Shown here: piece after piece, positions 1 through 7,642 of the stretch
Position numbering within the stretch: the first letter of the stretch is position 1
Layout: each line of letters starts with the position of its first letter
Assembly: GCA_901538445.1 (NCBI GenBank)
Contig: LR594585.1
Coordinates: 1,255,500 to 1,319,499 of the forward strand
DNA from: Gemmataceae bacterium
GTDB lineage: Bacteria; Planctomycetota; Planctomycetia; Gemmatales; Gemmataceae
Length of the DNA: 64,000 nt
Direction of reading: 5' to 3'
Notes under the pieces: generated by a model
Databases searched by the model: none
What the model was told of the DNA's origin: nothing
Seen by the model: the letters and a program-made list of their open reading frames with translations, nothing else
Made by a program: the position numbers and the translations under genes

Positions 1-257
1 GCCTTCGGGTCGGCGAGCCACGCGAGCCGCCGCGTGCCGACGGTCAGCTTCGCGCCGGCGACCTTCGTTTCCTTGCCGTCGAGGTCGGTGACGGTGACGA
101 CCGCCGCGGACGCGGGCGGCTCGTCGGCCGGGCGGGCCGGCAGAACCGCCGCCAGGGAAATCGCGAGCACGCCACACGCCCGAAGCGCGTAGCTCGGCCC
201 GGACGGGGAGGGGCCGTGGCGGGGCGGGCGCTCGGGGCGTTGTTCTTCGGGTTTCAT
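1..257 (-). CDS. Secreted or membrane-anchored protein, N-terminal part only
   Basis: An open frame reads leftwards from ATG at 255-257 and runs off the left edge, so only about 85 residues are visible. The first 26 residues are polar and proline/arginine-rich (MKPEEQRPERPP). They are followed by a hydrophobic stretch (CGVLAISLAAVLPARPADE) that looks like a signal peptide or anchor with a possible cleavage site near ARPADE. The mature start (VVTVTDLDGKETKVAG) is beta-rich. The long polar segment before the hydrophobic core is unusual for a signal peptide, so the true start could be internal. The start codon sits in a heptad-repeat tract. No family is recognised. Confidence 0.5.
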   Translation of the reverse strand, partial: MKPEEQRPERPPRHGPSPSGPSYALRACGVLAISLAAVLPARPADEPPASAAVVTVTDLDGKETKVAGAKLTVGTRRLAWLADPK

Positions 258-294
258 TTCGGGCTTCGAGTTTCGGGCTTCGAATTTTCGGGCA
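250..294. repeat. Single-arm heptad repeat (word like CGAAGCC)
   Basis: On the minus strand, variants of CGAAGCC/CGAAACT recur every 7 bp and run directly into the start codon and first codons (MKPEE) of the leftmost gene. No clear inverted partner arm is visible nearby. It belongs to the same period-7 class as the inverted heptad repeats elsewhere in the window. Confidence 0.5.
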
Positions 295-456
295 ACGGCG
301 GCGGGTGTTTCATGTTCCGCCGGAACCGAATGAGGGGCAAGGGGAAAAAGTGTGAAGAGGCCGTCTTGCGGACTCGGCGGGGGCGCGACATAATCTCAAA
401 GGTTTCAGGGAAATGATCCACGACCGTGTGCGGTTTCAGCGGACACCGAGACGGGA

Positions 457-963
457 ATGAGCCGAACCGTGGACGACATATTTCTGCCCTCCGGTCGCCT
501 TCGTCCGGACATCCTTGATGAGCCGACGGCGCGCGTGCTGAGGGAGTCCCTCTCACTAACCCGTTCGACCAACTGGGATAGCGTCCGAACACCCCACCTG
601 TTCATGGGGCTCCTCGCCGCGCCGGATTCGGGCGTGGCGAAGTGGGCCAAGCGCCTCGGGGCCGACCTCCCCGGCCTGCTCGACCAGTTCCGCGAGTTAT
701 TTTGTCAGCAGAACGCCGAACCGGTCCCGCCACTTCTGCTCAACCGCGAATTCCTGTCCGACAACGTCATCCGCCTGCTCCGCGACGCGCACGGCCGCGC
801 CGGCGACTGCGGCCGCCACAGCGTCACCCCGATGGACCTGCTCATCACGCTGTTCACGACGCCGAACAGCATCGTGGCGGAGTGCTTCGAGCGCATCGGC
901 GTGACCGCCGCCAAGCTCACCGAACTCGCCGTCCTCGCCGAGCGCGACGTGCCGATCAAGTGA
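457..963 (+). CDS. Stand-alone Clp N-terminal (Clp_N) domain protein
   Basis: This 168-residue protein consists of two repeats resembling the ClpA/ClpB/ClpC N-domain. One lies at roughly residues 25-85 (TPHLFMGLLAAPDSGVAKWA) and one at 100-160 (TPMDLLITLFTTPNSIVAE). There is no AAA+ module, Walker motif or transmembrane segment. In Clp ATPases this domain binds substrates and adaptors. Free-standing copies such as ClpS-independent N-domain proteins and ClpT-like subunits are known in bacteria and plastids. A role as an adaptor or decoy for a Clp ATPase encoded elsewhere is inference. No partner gene is adjacent. Confidence 0.75.
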   Translation: MSRTVDDIFLPSGRLRPDILDEPTARVLRESLSLTRSTNWDSVRTPHLFMGLLAAPDSGVAKWAKRLGADLPGLLDQFRELFCQQNAEPVPPLLLNREFLSDNVIRLLRDAHGRAGDCGRHSVTPMDLLITLFTTPNSIVAECFERIGVTAAKLTELAVLAERDVPIK

Positions 964-1002
964 AGTGACGTGAGAGCGTGTGCGACAGGGGCGACCTCGG
1001 GC

Positions 1003-1194
1003 TCACGATCCGCGGACGACGGCTTCCACCTCAGCGATTAGCGACTCGAACGGCACATCCCCAGTGGTCTGGATCTCGCGAACTCCCTCCAAGAACTCTT
1101 CGGCGTCGAACGTTTGCTGAGCCCACGCCAGTAACTCCGGCGGAATCGGCTCGCGAGGAAATGGTTCGGGCGATTCGGCCGGCGACGTGTTCAT
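1003..1194 (-). CDS. Hypothetical small acidic protein
   Basis: A 63-residue acidic protein with no transmembrane segment. A strong GGAGG Shine-Dalgarno motif lies 7 bases before the ATG at 1192-1194, which supports a real gene. The middle (LLAWAQQTFDAEEFLEGVRE) is probably helical. I do not recognise the family. It sits on the same strand as the hicA-like unit upstream and could be part of that accessory cluster. Confidence 0.55.
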   Translation of the reverse strand: MNTSPAESPEPFPREPIPPELLAWAQQTFDAEEFLEGVREIQTTGDVPFESLIAEVEAVVRGS

Positions 1195-1270
1195 GGTAAT
1201 CCTCCGGAATGTTCGCTCACGGATTGTACCACAATTGGCTGGCGGAAGCCTGCACTGAGCCTGAGATTCC

Positions 1271-1329
1271 GGCGAGCGGAGCCCGGTGTGGGCCCGATTC
1301 CACCGGGGGACTCACGTCCCCCGCTCGCC
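1271..1329. repeat. Palindromic repeat family A (GGCGAGCGGGGG...), half-degenerate copy
   Basis: The right arm (ACCGGGGGACTCACGTCCC then CCGCTCGCC) matches family A copies at 20678, 22534 and 56917 exactly. The left arm (GGCGAGCGGAGCCCGG) has decayed. The arm overlaps the 3' end of the gene at 1312-1626 and supplies its last codons and TGA stop. Confidence 0.8.
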
Positions 1330-1626
1330 AGGGCTGCCTGGTTCGGCGTCAAGGTGCTCCGCGCCGACCTGTTGGTACAACTCGCGGAGGGCGGCCGCGG
1401 CACGTTCCGCCAGGGCGTACCAACTCGGGTGCGCGACGCACGCCGGGTGCTCGAGCAAGTATCGCTCGGCCATGTCCGACAGGAGCGACGCCCGGTCCAG
1501 CAGTTCGTGACACCCCGGTGTTCCGGGCCGGTATCCGTCGGCCCATCCCGGGCCGGCATCCGCCACCAGCGCCTCCGCCCGCCGCTCGCGGTCGGCTTCT
1601 TCGGAAACGACGCTCGCCGTAGACAT
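1312..1626 (-). CDS. Hypothetical protein paired with a HicA toxin
   Basis: A 104-residue protein starting at ATG 1624-1626, which has an ideal GGAGG seven bases upstream. A TTG at 1632 overlapping the hicA stop is too close to the same GGAGG to be used. The region around residues 35-90 is helical (LLSDMAERYLLEHPACVAHP). The gene starts 2 bp after the hicA-like stop, so the two are probably cotranslated. By position it would be the antitoxin, but I see none of the HicB features (no partial RNase H fold signature, no DNA-binding helix-turn-helix). The C-terminal GERGT is encoded by a palindromic repeat. Confidence 0.55.
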   Translation of the reverse strand: MSTASVVSEEADRERRAEALVADAGPGWADGYRPGTPGCHELLDRASLLSDMAERYLLEHPACVAHPSWYALAERAAAALRELYQQVGAEHLDAEPGSPGERGT

Positions 1627-1628
1627 GC

Positions 1629-1817
1629 TCAATCCTCCAGACCGGCCTGACGCAGGATGCTCCGGTAGGTGCCCTCGGGCAGATCGTCCGACGGCTTACC
1701 CGGGACGGTCACCCGACCGGGCTTCGTCGGGTGGCGGAACTGCTGGTGGCTCCCCTTCTGGGACACCTGCACCCACCCGTCGCCCGCCAACCGCCGGAGG
1801 ACATCGCGGACCTTCAT
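1629..1817 (-). CDS. hicA: HicA-type mRNA interferase toxin
   Basis: The 62-residue length and the sequence match the HicA/YcfA family of double-stranded-RNA-binding-fold mRNA interferases: MKVRDVLRRLAGDGW at the start, the catalytic-histidine motif GSHQQFRHP, then a basic VTVPGKP segment and a C-terminal helix (YRSILRQAGL). HicA toxins cleave mRNA and are neutralised by HicB. A GAGGTG motif about 10 bases upstream supports the ATG. The next gene follows after 2 bp but does not look like HicB. No HicB candidate is visible in the 200 bp upstream either. Confidence 0.85.
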   Translation of the reverse strand: MKVRDVLRRLAGDGWVQVSQKGSHQQFRHPTKPGRVTVPGKPSDDLPEGTYRSILRQAGLED

Positions 1818-1955
1818 GCCCCGCCCCCCACCTCGATCGTGCCGGACCTGCGAATCATTGTCTCGCGAGGTGCGGAGAGCCGCAAGGGGGCACGGGCCGC
1901 CCTCGCTGACACATCTCCGTTCAGGTGTTGGTGAACCAAATGGTCCCTAACGCAG

Positions 1956-1989
1956 CGGGCCGGGGGCGCTGGTGTGCGCCCCCGGCCCG
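1956..1989 (-). terminator. Hairpin terminator downstream of pstB
   Basis: A perfect 14-bp GC-rich stem (1956-1969 with 1976-1989) with a 6-base loop starts 26 bp past the pstB stop. There is no strong U tract on the minus strand, so it may be a weak or factor-assisted terminator. Confidence 0.65.
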
Positions 1990-2014
1990 TGGTTTGTTGC
2001 GGTGCGGTCGGCGA

Positions 2015-2845
2015 TCAGCCGAAGCGGCCGGTGATGTAGTCGCGGGTCTGCTCCTGGGCCGGGTTCGAGAACAGCCGGTCGGTCGGGCCGGTCTCGACGA
2101 TCCGCCCCTCGAAGAAGAACGTCGTGTGGTCGGAGACGCGGGCCGCCTGCTGCATGTTGTGCGTCACGATCACGATCGTGTAGTCCCGCTTCAGCTCCTT
2201 GATCAGCTCCTCGATCGCCTGCGTGGACTTCGGGTCGAGGGCGCTGCACGGCTCGTCCATCAGGAGGACGTCCGGCTCGGTCGCGAGCGCGCGGGCGATG
2301 CACAGCCGCTGCTGCTGGCCGCCGGAGAGTTCGAGGGCCGAGGTGTGCAGCCGGTCCTTCGTCTCGTTCCACAGCGACGCCTGCTTGAGGCACCGCTCGA
2401 CGGTGTGGTCGAGCCGCTGGCGGCTCCGCTCGCCGGCCATCCGCGGGCCGAACGCGATGTTCTCGTAGATCGTCTTCGGGAACGGGTTCGACTTCTGGAA
2501 CACCATCCCGACGCGGCGGCGGAGGTCGGTGAGGTTCGCCGCGGGGCCGTAGATGTCCTCGCCGGCGACCTCGATCGTGCCCGTCTTGCGGGCACCGTCG
2601 ATCAGGTCGTTCATCCGGTTCAGGAGCCGCAGCAGCGTGGACTTGCCGCACCCGCTCGGCCCGATGAACGCCATCACCGACCGGGCCGGGACCGACAGCG
2701 ACACGTTGAACAGCGCCTGCTTCGCGCCGTACCAGAAGTTGACGTTGCGGACGGCGATCTGCTCGGCGCTCTCGGCCCACGACTCGATCTTCGCGGGGGC
2801 GGCATGCCGGGCCGTACCAACGGGCGGTGTGGCGAGCGGGGTCAC
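2015..2845 (-). CDS. pstB: Phosphate ABC transporter ATP-binding protein PstB
   Basis: A 276-residue ABC ATPase that powers high-affinity phosphate import at the inner membrane. It has Walker [10 protein letters not shown] at residues 62-70, the signature LSGGQQQR, Walker B VLLMDEP and the switch histidine in VTHNM. The stretch FYGAKQAL-like start and [21 protein letters not shown] are PstB-specific. A 25-30-residue N-terminal extension precedes the conserved core, so the start could be internal. It is transcribed away from pstS, with PHO-box-like repeats between them. No phoU is present in the window. Confidence 0.96.
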   Translation of the reverse strand: MTPLATPPVGTARHAAPAKIESWAESAEQIAVRNVNFWYGAKQALFNVSLSVPARSVMAFIGPSGCGKSTLLRLLNRMNDLIDGARKTGTIEVAGEDIYGPAANLTDLRRRVGMVFQKSNPFPKTIYENIAFGPRMAGERSRQRLDHTVERCLKQASLWNETKDRLHTSALELSGGQQQRLCIARALATEPDVLLMDEPCSALDPKSTQAIEELIKELKRDYTIVIVTHNMQQAARVSDHTTFFFEGRIVETGPTDRLFSNPAQEQTRDYITGRFG

Positions 2846-2912
2846 GGGTCACCCGGGGGGTGTGAACGGTGGCGGGCGGCTACTGAGCCACTTTCACTTG
2901 TACACGCGAAAT

Positions 2913-2940
2913 GTGAAGAACATGGGTAGCCGGGGTGAAG
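2913..2940 (-). promoter_or_regulatory. PHO-box-like repeats for pstB
   Basis: GTGAAG occurs at 2913-2918 and 2935-2940 (CTTCAC on the minus strand), exactly 22 bp apart. A weaker GGGTAG lies midway at 2924-2929, giving an 11-bp phased series. A possible -10 (TACAAG) follows on the minus strand near 2900. The 11-bp spacing is the hallmark of PhoB/PhoP binding sites. The regulator itself is not in the window. Confidence 0.6.
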
Positions 2941-2980
2941 ACCTACGGTGCGACGCAAACCAACGGGACTCCCGCGGCAA

Positions 2981-3014
2981 CTTCACGAATTCTTCACACC
3001 CGCTTCGCTACCCT
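2981..3014 (+). promoter_or_regulatory. PHO-box-like direct repeat and -10 for pstS
   Basis: CTTCAC at 2981-2986 and 2992-2997 forms a direct repeat with 11-bp periodicity. A -10-like TACCCT at 3009-3014 follows at the distance expected when a PHO box replaces the -35 element. It lies 33 bp before the pstS start. Confidence 0.65.
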
Positions 3015-3046
3015 AACCCCGTCCCGTACCCTCCTCGGACCACACC

Positions 3047-4114
3047 ATGTTGAACCGCCTTTCCCTGCCGACCCTGGCCCTGCTCGCCGCGCTCTCGGGC
3101 GGGTGCGGCTCCAAGTCGGGCGGCGCGCCGCGAATCAGTGGCGGCGGCGCGACGTTCGTGGACCCGATCATGCAGAAGTGGTCCGGCGAGTACAAGAAGG
3201 CGAAGAACGTCGAGATCGATTACGTCTCGAAGGGGTCGGGCTACGGCATCACGAACGTGACCTCCAAGAACCTCGACTTCGGGTGCTCCGACGCGCCGAT
3301 GAACGCGAAGGAAGTTGAGGCGGCGAAGGCGGCCGGCGGCGAGGTCGTCCACGTCCCGGTGACCGTCGGGGCGGTCGCCGTCGTGTACAACCTCCCGGCC
3401 GCGAAGAACCTGACGCTCACGGGCGAGGTGCTGGCCGACATCTACCTCCGGAAGATCGTGAAGTGGAACGACCCGGCCATCCTGAAGCTGAACCCGGCGG
3501 CCGACGCGGCCGCGCTGAACGCGGACATCACCCCGGTGGCCCGGGCCGAGTCGAGCGGCACGAGCAGCATCTTCACCGAGTACCTGAGCAAGCGGAGCCC
3601 GGAGTTCGCGAAGGCGGTCGGGGCCAGCAAGAGCCCGAAGTGGCCGGCCGCCGGGGTGCTCGGCAAGGAGGGCAACGACGGCGTCGCGGGCCACGTCAAG
3701 GACGCGGCCGGCACCATCGGGTACGTCGAGTTGGCCTACGCGAAGAAGAACAACATCCCGTTCGCGACTCTCCTCAACAAGGCCGGCAAGCCGGTGACCC
3801 CGGACGCGGCCGGCGTGACCGCGGCGGTCGAGGCGGCCATGAAGGTGAAGCAGGAGAAGGAGCCGTACTCGCTGCACCCGCTCGCGTTCTCGTTCACCGA
3901 CGCCGACGGCGACGCCGCGTACCCGATCGTCGGCGCGAGCTACGCGATGCTGTTCAAGAAGCAGCCGAAGGAGAAGGGCGAGGTGATCGTGGCGTTCCTG
4001 AAGTGGGTCGCCGGCGACGGCCAGAAGTTCGCCGCCGAACTCGACTACGCCCCGCTCCCCGCCGACCTGACCAAGAAGGCCGAGGAGCTGCTCGGCACCG
4101 TGACGTTCGAGTGA
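3047..4114 (+). CDS. pstS: Phosphate-binding lipoprotein PstS
   Basis: A 355-residue periplasmic phosphate-binding protein. The N-terminus is a lipoprotein signal (lipobox LSGGC, acylated Cys20). The PstS hallmarks are GGGATFVDPIMQKW, KGSGYGI with LDFGCSDAPMN, and ARAESSGTSSIFTEYLSK, which contain the phosphate-contacting serines, arginine and acidic residue. It delivers phosphate to the fused PstC-PstA permease encoded just downstream. The 240-bp gap before that gene is filled by two palindromic repeats. Confidence 0.96.
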   Translation: MLNRLSLPTLALLAALSGGCGSKSGGAPRISGGGATFVDPIMQKWSGEYKKAKNVEIDYVSKGSGYGITNVTSKNLDFGCSDAPMNAKEVEAAKAAGGEVVHVPVTVGAVAVVYNLPAAKNLTLTGEVLADIYLRKIVKWNDPAILKLNPAADAAALNADITPVARAESSGTSSIFTEYLSKRSPEFAKAVGASKSPKWPAAGVLGKEGNDGVAGHVKDAAGTIGYVELAYAKKNNIPFATLLNKAGKPVTPDAAGVTAAVEAAMKVKQEKEPYSLHPLAFSFTDADGDAAYPIVGASYAMLFKKQPKEKGEVIVAFLKWVAGDGQKFAAELDYAPLPADLTKKAEELLGTVTFE

Positions 4115-4142
4115 TCCCAAGTTCGATTGATCCGTGGCTGTT

Positions 4143-4214
4143 CTGTAGCCGGCCTCTGTGAGGCCGGGCCTCGGGGAGTCCCCCAAGCACCGGCCTCACA
4201 GAGGCCGGCTACAG
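4143..4214. repeat. Palindromic repeat family B, copy 1
   Basis: A 72-bp palindrome bounded by CTGTAG and CTACAG with arms CTGTAGCCGGCCTCTGTGAG. A second copy (71 bp, differing mainly in the loop) lies at 38450-38520. Neither carries a coding sequence. Identical arms with divergent loops suggest a mobile or gene-converted miniature element. Confidence 0.85.
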
Positions 4215-4260
4215 GGATACATCATCCGAACTCGGTATGAGTTCCGATTCGACCAGCCGC

Positions 4261-4330
4261 CCCGGCGAGCCGGGAGCGTGAGCGACCGGAGGAAACCTGC
4301 TCCGGTCGCTCACGCTCCCGGCTCGCCGGG
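4261..4330. repeat. Perfect 30-bp palindrome (family D)
   Basis: Arms 4261-4290 and 4301-4330 are perfect reverse complements (CCCGGCGAGCCGGGAGCGTG...) with a 10-base loop. The outer part CGGCGAGC resembles the ends of families A and C. It lies 24 bp before pstCA and could attenuate read-through from pstS. Confidence 0.85.
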
Positions 4331-4353
4331 AAGCTGCCCGCCCCCGTGAGTGC

Positions 4354-6219
4354 ATGACCCAGCCACCCGCCGGCCCGTCCACCGTGTCCCTCGGCGACCG
4401 CCTGTTCGCTTGGCTGTGCCAGTCGTCGGGCGTGTTCGTCCTCGCGCTCGCCGCCGCGCTCGTCGCGGTCCTCGCGCTCCAGGCGTGGCCGGCGCTCAAG
4501 CACTTCGGCGAGTGGAACGTCCTCACCAGTGCCAACTGGGACCCCGAGAACCCCGACCCCGAGAAGCGGTCGTATGGCGCGCTGCTGTTCGTCTACGGCA
4601 CGCTCGCGACGTCCGCGATCGCGATGCTCGTCGCGGTCCCGCTCGGCGTCGGCGCGGCGACATACCTGTCCGAGATCGCCTCCCCGCGGGTCCGCACCGT
4701 CAGCGCGTTCCTCCTCGAACTGCTCGCCGCGATCCCGAGCGTGATCTTCGGGTTCTGGGCCGTCGAGTTCCTCGCCAAGCGCGGCCTCGCCCCGGCCTAC
4801 GACCTGTTCGGCCTCAAGCACCAGTCCGGCGAGGGGATTGTCGCGGCCGGGCTCGTGCTCGCCGTCATGGTGCTCCCGTACATCACCGCCCTCACGTTCG
4901 ACGTGTGCCAGGCGGTCCCGCGGTCGCAGCGCGAGGGCTCGCTCGCGCTCGGCGCGACGCGGTGGCAGACGATCTGGAACGTCGTGCTGCCCTACGCCCG
5001 GCCGGGCACGATCGCGGCGTGCGTGCTGGCCCTGGGCCGCGCGCTCGGTGAGACGATGGCCGTCACGATGGTGGTCGGCAACGCCCAGCACCTCGACTTC
5101 TCGCTGACCGCGACCGGCGACTCGATCCCGAGCATCATCGCCAAGCAGCTCCACGAGACGACGGCCGGCGACCCGAAGCGGTCGGTGCTGATCGCGCTCG
5201 GGCTCGTGCTGCTCACCATCACGCTGCTCACGAACCTGTGCGCCCGCGTGCTGCTGCGGTGGTGGGCCGCGAAGCCGCGAACGAGGGCCGGCAAGCCGAT
5301 CCACGTCACCGAGGTCGCCGACCTGCCGCCCCGCGCCCCGGCCGACGTCGCGGCCGCCCGCCGCAGGGCCAAGCGCCGCGACACGCTGATGACGGGCGTC
5401 CTCGCCGGGTGCCAGTTCCTCACCGTGGTCCCGCTGTTCCTGATCCTCGGGTACATCACGTACAAGGGGGCCGGGCAGGTGACCGGTGCGTTCTTCACGA
5501 ACCTGCCCAACGACAGGCCGCCGGGGCTGTACCACGCGCTCGTCGGCAGCGCCACGCTCGTCGTACTGGCCGCGGCGTTCGCGATCCCCATCGGCATCAC
5601 GGCCGCGGTCCTCCTGAGCGAGTACCGGAACAACCGGTGGGTCGCGCCGGTGCGGTTCGTGGCGGAGCTGCTCGGCGGGGTGCCGTCGATCATCATCGGC
5701 GTGTTCGCCTACGCGATCCTGGTGACGCCGTTCTGGCTCGCGCCCGGCGAGCGGCCGTGGGGGTACTCGGCGTGGGCCGGCGGGTTCGCGCTGGCGGTGA
5801 TGATGCTCCCGGTGCTGGTGCGGTCGAGCGAGGAGGCGATGCGGCTGGTGCCGAACAGCCTCCGCGAGGCGAGCTACGCGCTCGGCGCGAGCCGCCGGCA
5901 GACGGTGCTGCGGGTGGTGATCCCCGCGGCGCTGCCGGCGATCGTCACCGGGGTGCTGCTCGCGGTCGGCCGCATCGCCGGGGAGACGGCCCCGCTGATC
6001 CTGACGGCCCGGGGGTCGCAGTTCGTGGCCCGGTCGCTGTCCGACGCGACGCCGTCGCTGCCGTACTACGTGTACGACTTCGCGAAGCGGCCCGACGAGG
6101 CGCTGAAGAACCTCGCGTGGGCCGGCGCGTTCGTGCTGGTCGTGGTGGTGCTGCTGCTGAACGTGGCGGTGCGCCTGCTCGCCGGCAAGCGCGTCGTCGC
6201 CGCCGCCCGTGCGGACTGA
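4354..6219 (+). CDS. pstC-pstA: Fused phosphate permease PstC-PstA
   Basis: A single 621-residue protein carries both phosphate ABC permease subunits. Residues 1-305 match PstC, with the EAA loop EGSLALGATRWQTIWNVVLP. Residues 306-345 are a polar, arginine-rich cytoplasmic linker (PRAPADVAAARRRAKRRD). Residues 346-621 match PstA, with the second EAA loop EASYALGASRRQTVLRVVIP. Each half has about six hydrophobic segments. Both EAA loops contact PstB. In most bacteria pstC and pstA are separate genes, so the fusion fixes a 1:1 ratio. The frame is continuous, with no sign of an assembly artefact. Confidence 0.94.
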   Translation: MTQPPAGPSTVSLGDRLFAWLCQSSGVFVLALAAALVAVLALQAWPALKHFGEWNVLTSANWDPENPDPEKRSYGALLFVYGTLATSAIAMLVAVPLGVGAATYLSEIASPRVRTVSAFLLELLAAIPSVIFGFWAVEFLAKRGLAPAYDLFGLKHQSGEGIVAAGLVLAVMVLPYITALTFDVCQAVPRSQREGSLALGATRWQTIWNVVLPYARPGTIAACVLALGRALGETMAVTMVVGNAQHLDFSLTATGDSIPSIIAKQLHETTAGDPKRSVLIALGLVLLTITLLTNLCARVLLRWWAAKPRTRAGKPIHVTEVADLPPRAPADVAAARRRAKRRDTLMTGVLAGCQFLTVVPLFLILGYITYKGAGQVTGAFFTNLPNDRPPGLYHALVGSATLVVLAAAFAIPIGITAAVLLSEYRNNRWVAPVRFVAELLGGVPSIIIGVFAYAILVTPFWLAPGERPWGYSAWAGGFALAVMMLPVLVRSSEEAMRLVPNSLREASYALGASRRQTVLRVVIPAALPAIVTGVLLAVGRIAGETAPLILTARGSQFVARSLSDATPSLPYYVYDFAKRPDEALKNLAWAGAFVLVVVVLLLNVAVRLLAGKRVVAAARAD

Positions 6220-6241
6220 CCGCGGGTGTGGAGTGGCTCTT

Positions 6242-6305
6242 GGCGAGCCGTGTGTGTCAACACACGGGTGAGCGTTAACCCGTGTGTTGACACACACGGC
6301 TCGCC
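6242..6305. repeat. Palindromic repeat family C, intact copy
   Basis: A 64-bp palindrome, GGCGAGCCGTGTGTGTCAAC... with its reverse complement, and a short centre GTGAGCGTTAAC. It lies between pstCA and the convergent gene at 6326. The second copy at 24171-24399 is interrupted by another element. Confidence 0.85.
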
Positions 6306-6325
6306 CGGCGCGCCCCGGTACAACG

Positions 6326-6922
6326 TCACTCCTTGCCCAGCACCAGATCCACCACCCAGCACCCGCGGACGTGAACCCGCTCCGGGTCGCGGCAGTGGTC
6401 CAGCACATCATCGCTGTCGCACCCGGCGTCTTGCAGCGCATCGGCGAGGATCGGCATCGCGCCGAAGTCCCGCGACTCGTACATCCCTTGCGCGATTGCG
6501 ACCGCCGTCGAGGTGCGCCACTTGGAGGAGAAGACAACCGGCCAGAACGGATTCCCGATGACCTCGTGCATCAGGTCAATGATGAACGGTTTTGGGGCGA
6601 TGGGGTACATTGCCACCAACTTGCGCAACGCCATCGCGACTGATCGGCGGTCGTCGGGCGGGAAGAGGATCTGCGTGAACCGCCAGTTGCCTGGACGGCT
6701 CTCCAGTTCGACCGCAATTTCTTCCCAGGTACGGCGGGCGTCCGCGAGAGCTTCGATGAGGTCGTCGCACCGCTTGGCCTCGTCGTGCTGCGGTTGCGCC
6801 TGACCGATCCTCGTCAGGACCGACGCCATCAGTCGCATCTTGCGGACCGACGCAAAATCTTGGACGACCGCCAGTTGCCGCGGGTACGGGTCGTTTCGGT
6901 CGAGCCACTCATCTTCGGTCAT
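6326..6922 (-). CDS. Gemmata-expanded family protein (CWVVDLVLGKE tail)
   Basis: A 198-residue soluble protein of unknown function. It belongs to a paralogous family abundant in Gemmata, recognised by the start MTEDEWLDRNDP, the central DLMHEVIGNPFWPV, an AQGMYESRDFGAMPILADAL segment and the ending HVRGCWVVDLVLGKE. The ending is rich in Cys/Asp (DAGCDSDDVLDHC). No catalytic motif is known to me. GAGG lies 8 bases before the ATG. It starts 9 bp after the uma2 stop and is probably cotranscribed with it. Confidence 0.75.
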   Translation of the reverse strand: MTEDEWLDRNDPYPRQLAVVQDFASVRKMRLMASVLTRIGQAQPQHDEAKRCDDLIEALADARRTWEEIAVELESRPGNWRFTQILFPPDDRRSVAMALRKLVAMYPIAPKPFIIDLMHEVIGNPFWPVVFSSKWRTSTAVAIAQGMYESRDFGAMPILADALQDAGCDSDDVLDHCRDPERVHVRGCWVVDLVLGKE

Positions 6923-6931
6923 CGCCGGGCC

Positions 6932-7570
6932 TCACGGCAGCAGATCAGCAACACGCACCGAGACCGCCGGGGCTCTCAGCGGGGTGACCGCGTCGGTGCC
7001 GGCGAGGACGGCGTGCGAGCGGTACGCGGTGGCCCCGAGCAGTGCGGGCAGCGGGTGCGGGTCGCGGAACACGTGGAGTTGGCGGCTGTTCAGGTCCAGC
7101 ACCCAGTATTCGGGAACGGCTGCGGTCGCGTACAACTCCGCCTTCGTCGTCAGGTCGAAGGACAGCGACGAGTCCGCGACCTCGGCGATGAGCACCGCTT
7201 GCGTCGGCGTGCGACCGGCGTAGTCGCGGCGGGTGCCGGCCACGACCGCGAGGTCCGGGCCGGGGTCGCTGTCGGTGCCGATGTCGAACCCCATCTGGTT
7301 GCGGACGTGGAAACCCGTGGCGAACGCGGCCCGCAGCCAGTCGTCGAGCAACCCGAGGGCCACGTCGTGCGGCGGGGCGGGCATCGTCATCGTGAAGATC
7401 TCCCCGCGGATGAGCATCGTCTTCACGCCGCGGAACAGCCCGGTCTCGCCGAGTGCGCGGTACTCCGGGATCGTCCACCGGTGCTGGGTCGGTCTGGCGG
7501 GCGCGGGCGGTCCCGAGGGGAACGGTGTCGCAGACGGCGCGAACGCGGACGTGGGGGGAGCGGGCGTCAT
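6932..7570 (-). CDS. Uma2 family putative endonuclease (DUF820)
   Basis: A 212-residue protein of the Uma2/DUF820 family, a PD-(D/E)XK nuclease-fold group expanded in planctomycetes and cyanobacteria. After a proline-rich N-terminus come WTIPEYRALGE, the fold segment SDPGPDLAVVAG (catalytic Asp) and LIAEVADSSLSFDLTTKAEL (Glu and Lys), then AAVPEYWVLDLNSRQLHVFR. The start at 7570 is chosen because GAGGAGG lies 6 bases upstream. An upstream in-frame start at 7600 lacks this. The biological role of the family is unsettled. Confidence 0.88.
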   Translation of the reverse strand: MTPAPPTSAFAPSATPFPSGPPAPARPTQHRWTIPEYRALGETGLFRGVKTMLIRGEIFTMTMPAPPHDVALGLLDDWLRAAFATGFHVRNQMGFDIGTDSDPGPDLAVVAGTRRDYAGRTPTQAVLIAEVADSSLSFDLTTKAELYATAAVPEYWVLDLNSRQLHVFRDPHPLPALLGATAYRSHAVLAGTDAVTPLRAPAVSVRVADLLP

Positions 7571-7642
7571 GGCGGCCTCCTCACCCGGGGGTAACGGCAT
7601 TTCTTGTCGAAGACCAGATGGGGCGCGACCCGTGGTTCGGCC

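Noticed and set aside
1925..2929. Long open frame on the + strand over pstB, and similar long antisense frames across the window
   Set aside because: High GC leaves antisense and shifted frames open. These translate to Arg/Pro/Ala-rich sequence and lie over clearly recognised genes.
4222..6537. 771-codon antisense frame over pstCA
   Set aside because: Composition is typical of a shadow frame, and the sense strand has a full-length permease fusion.
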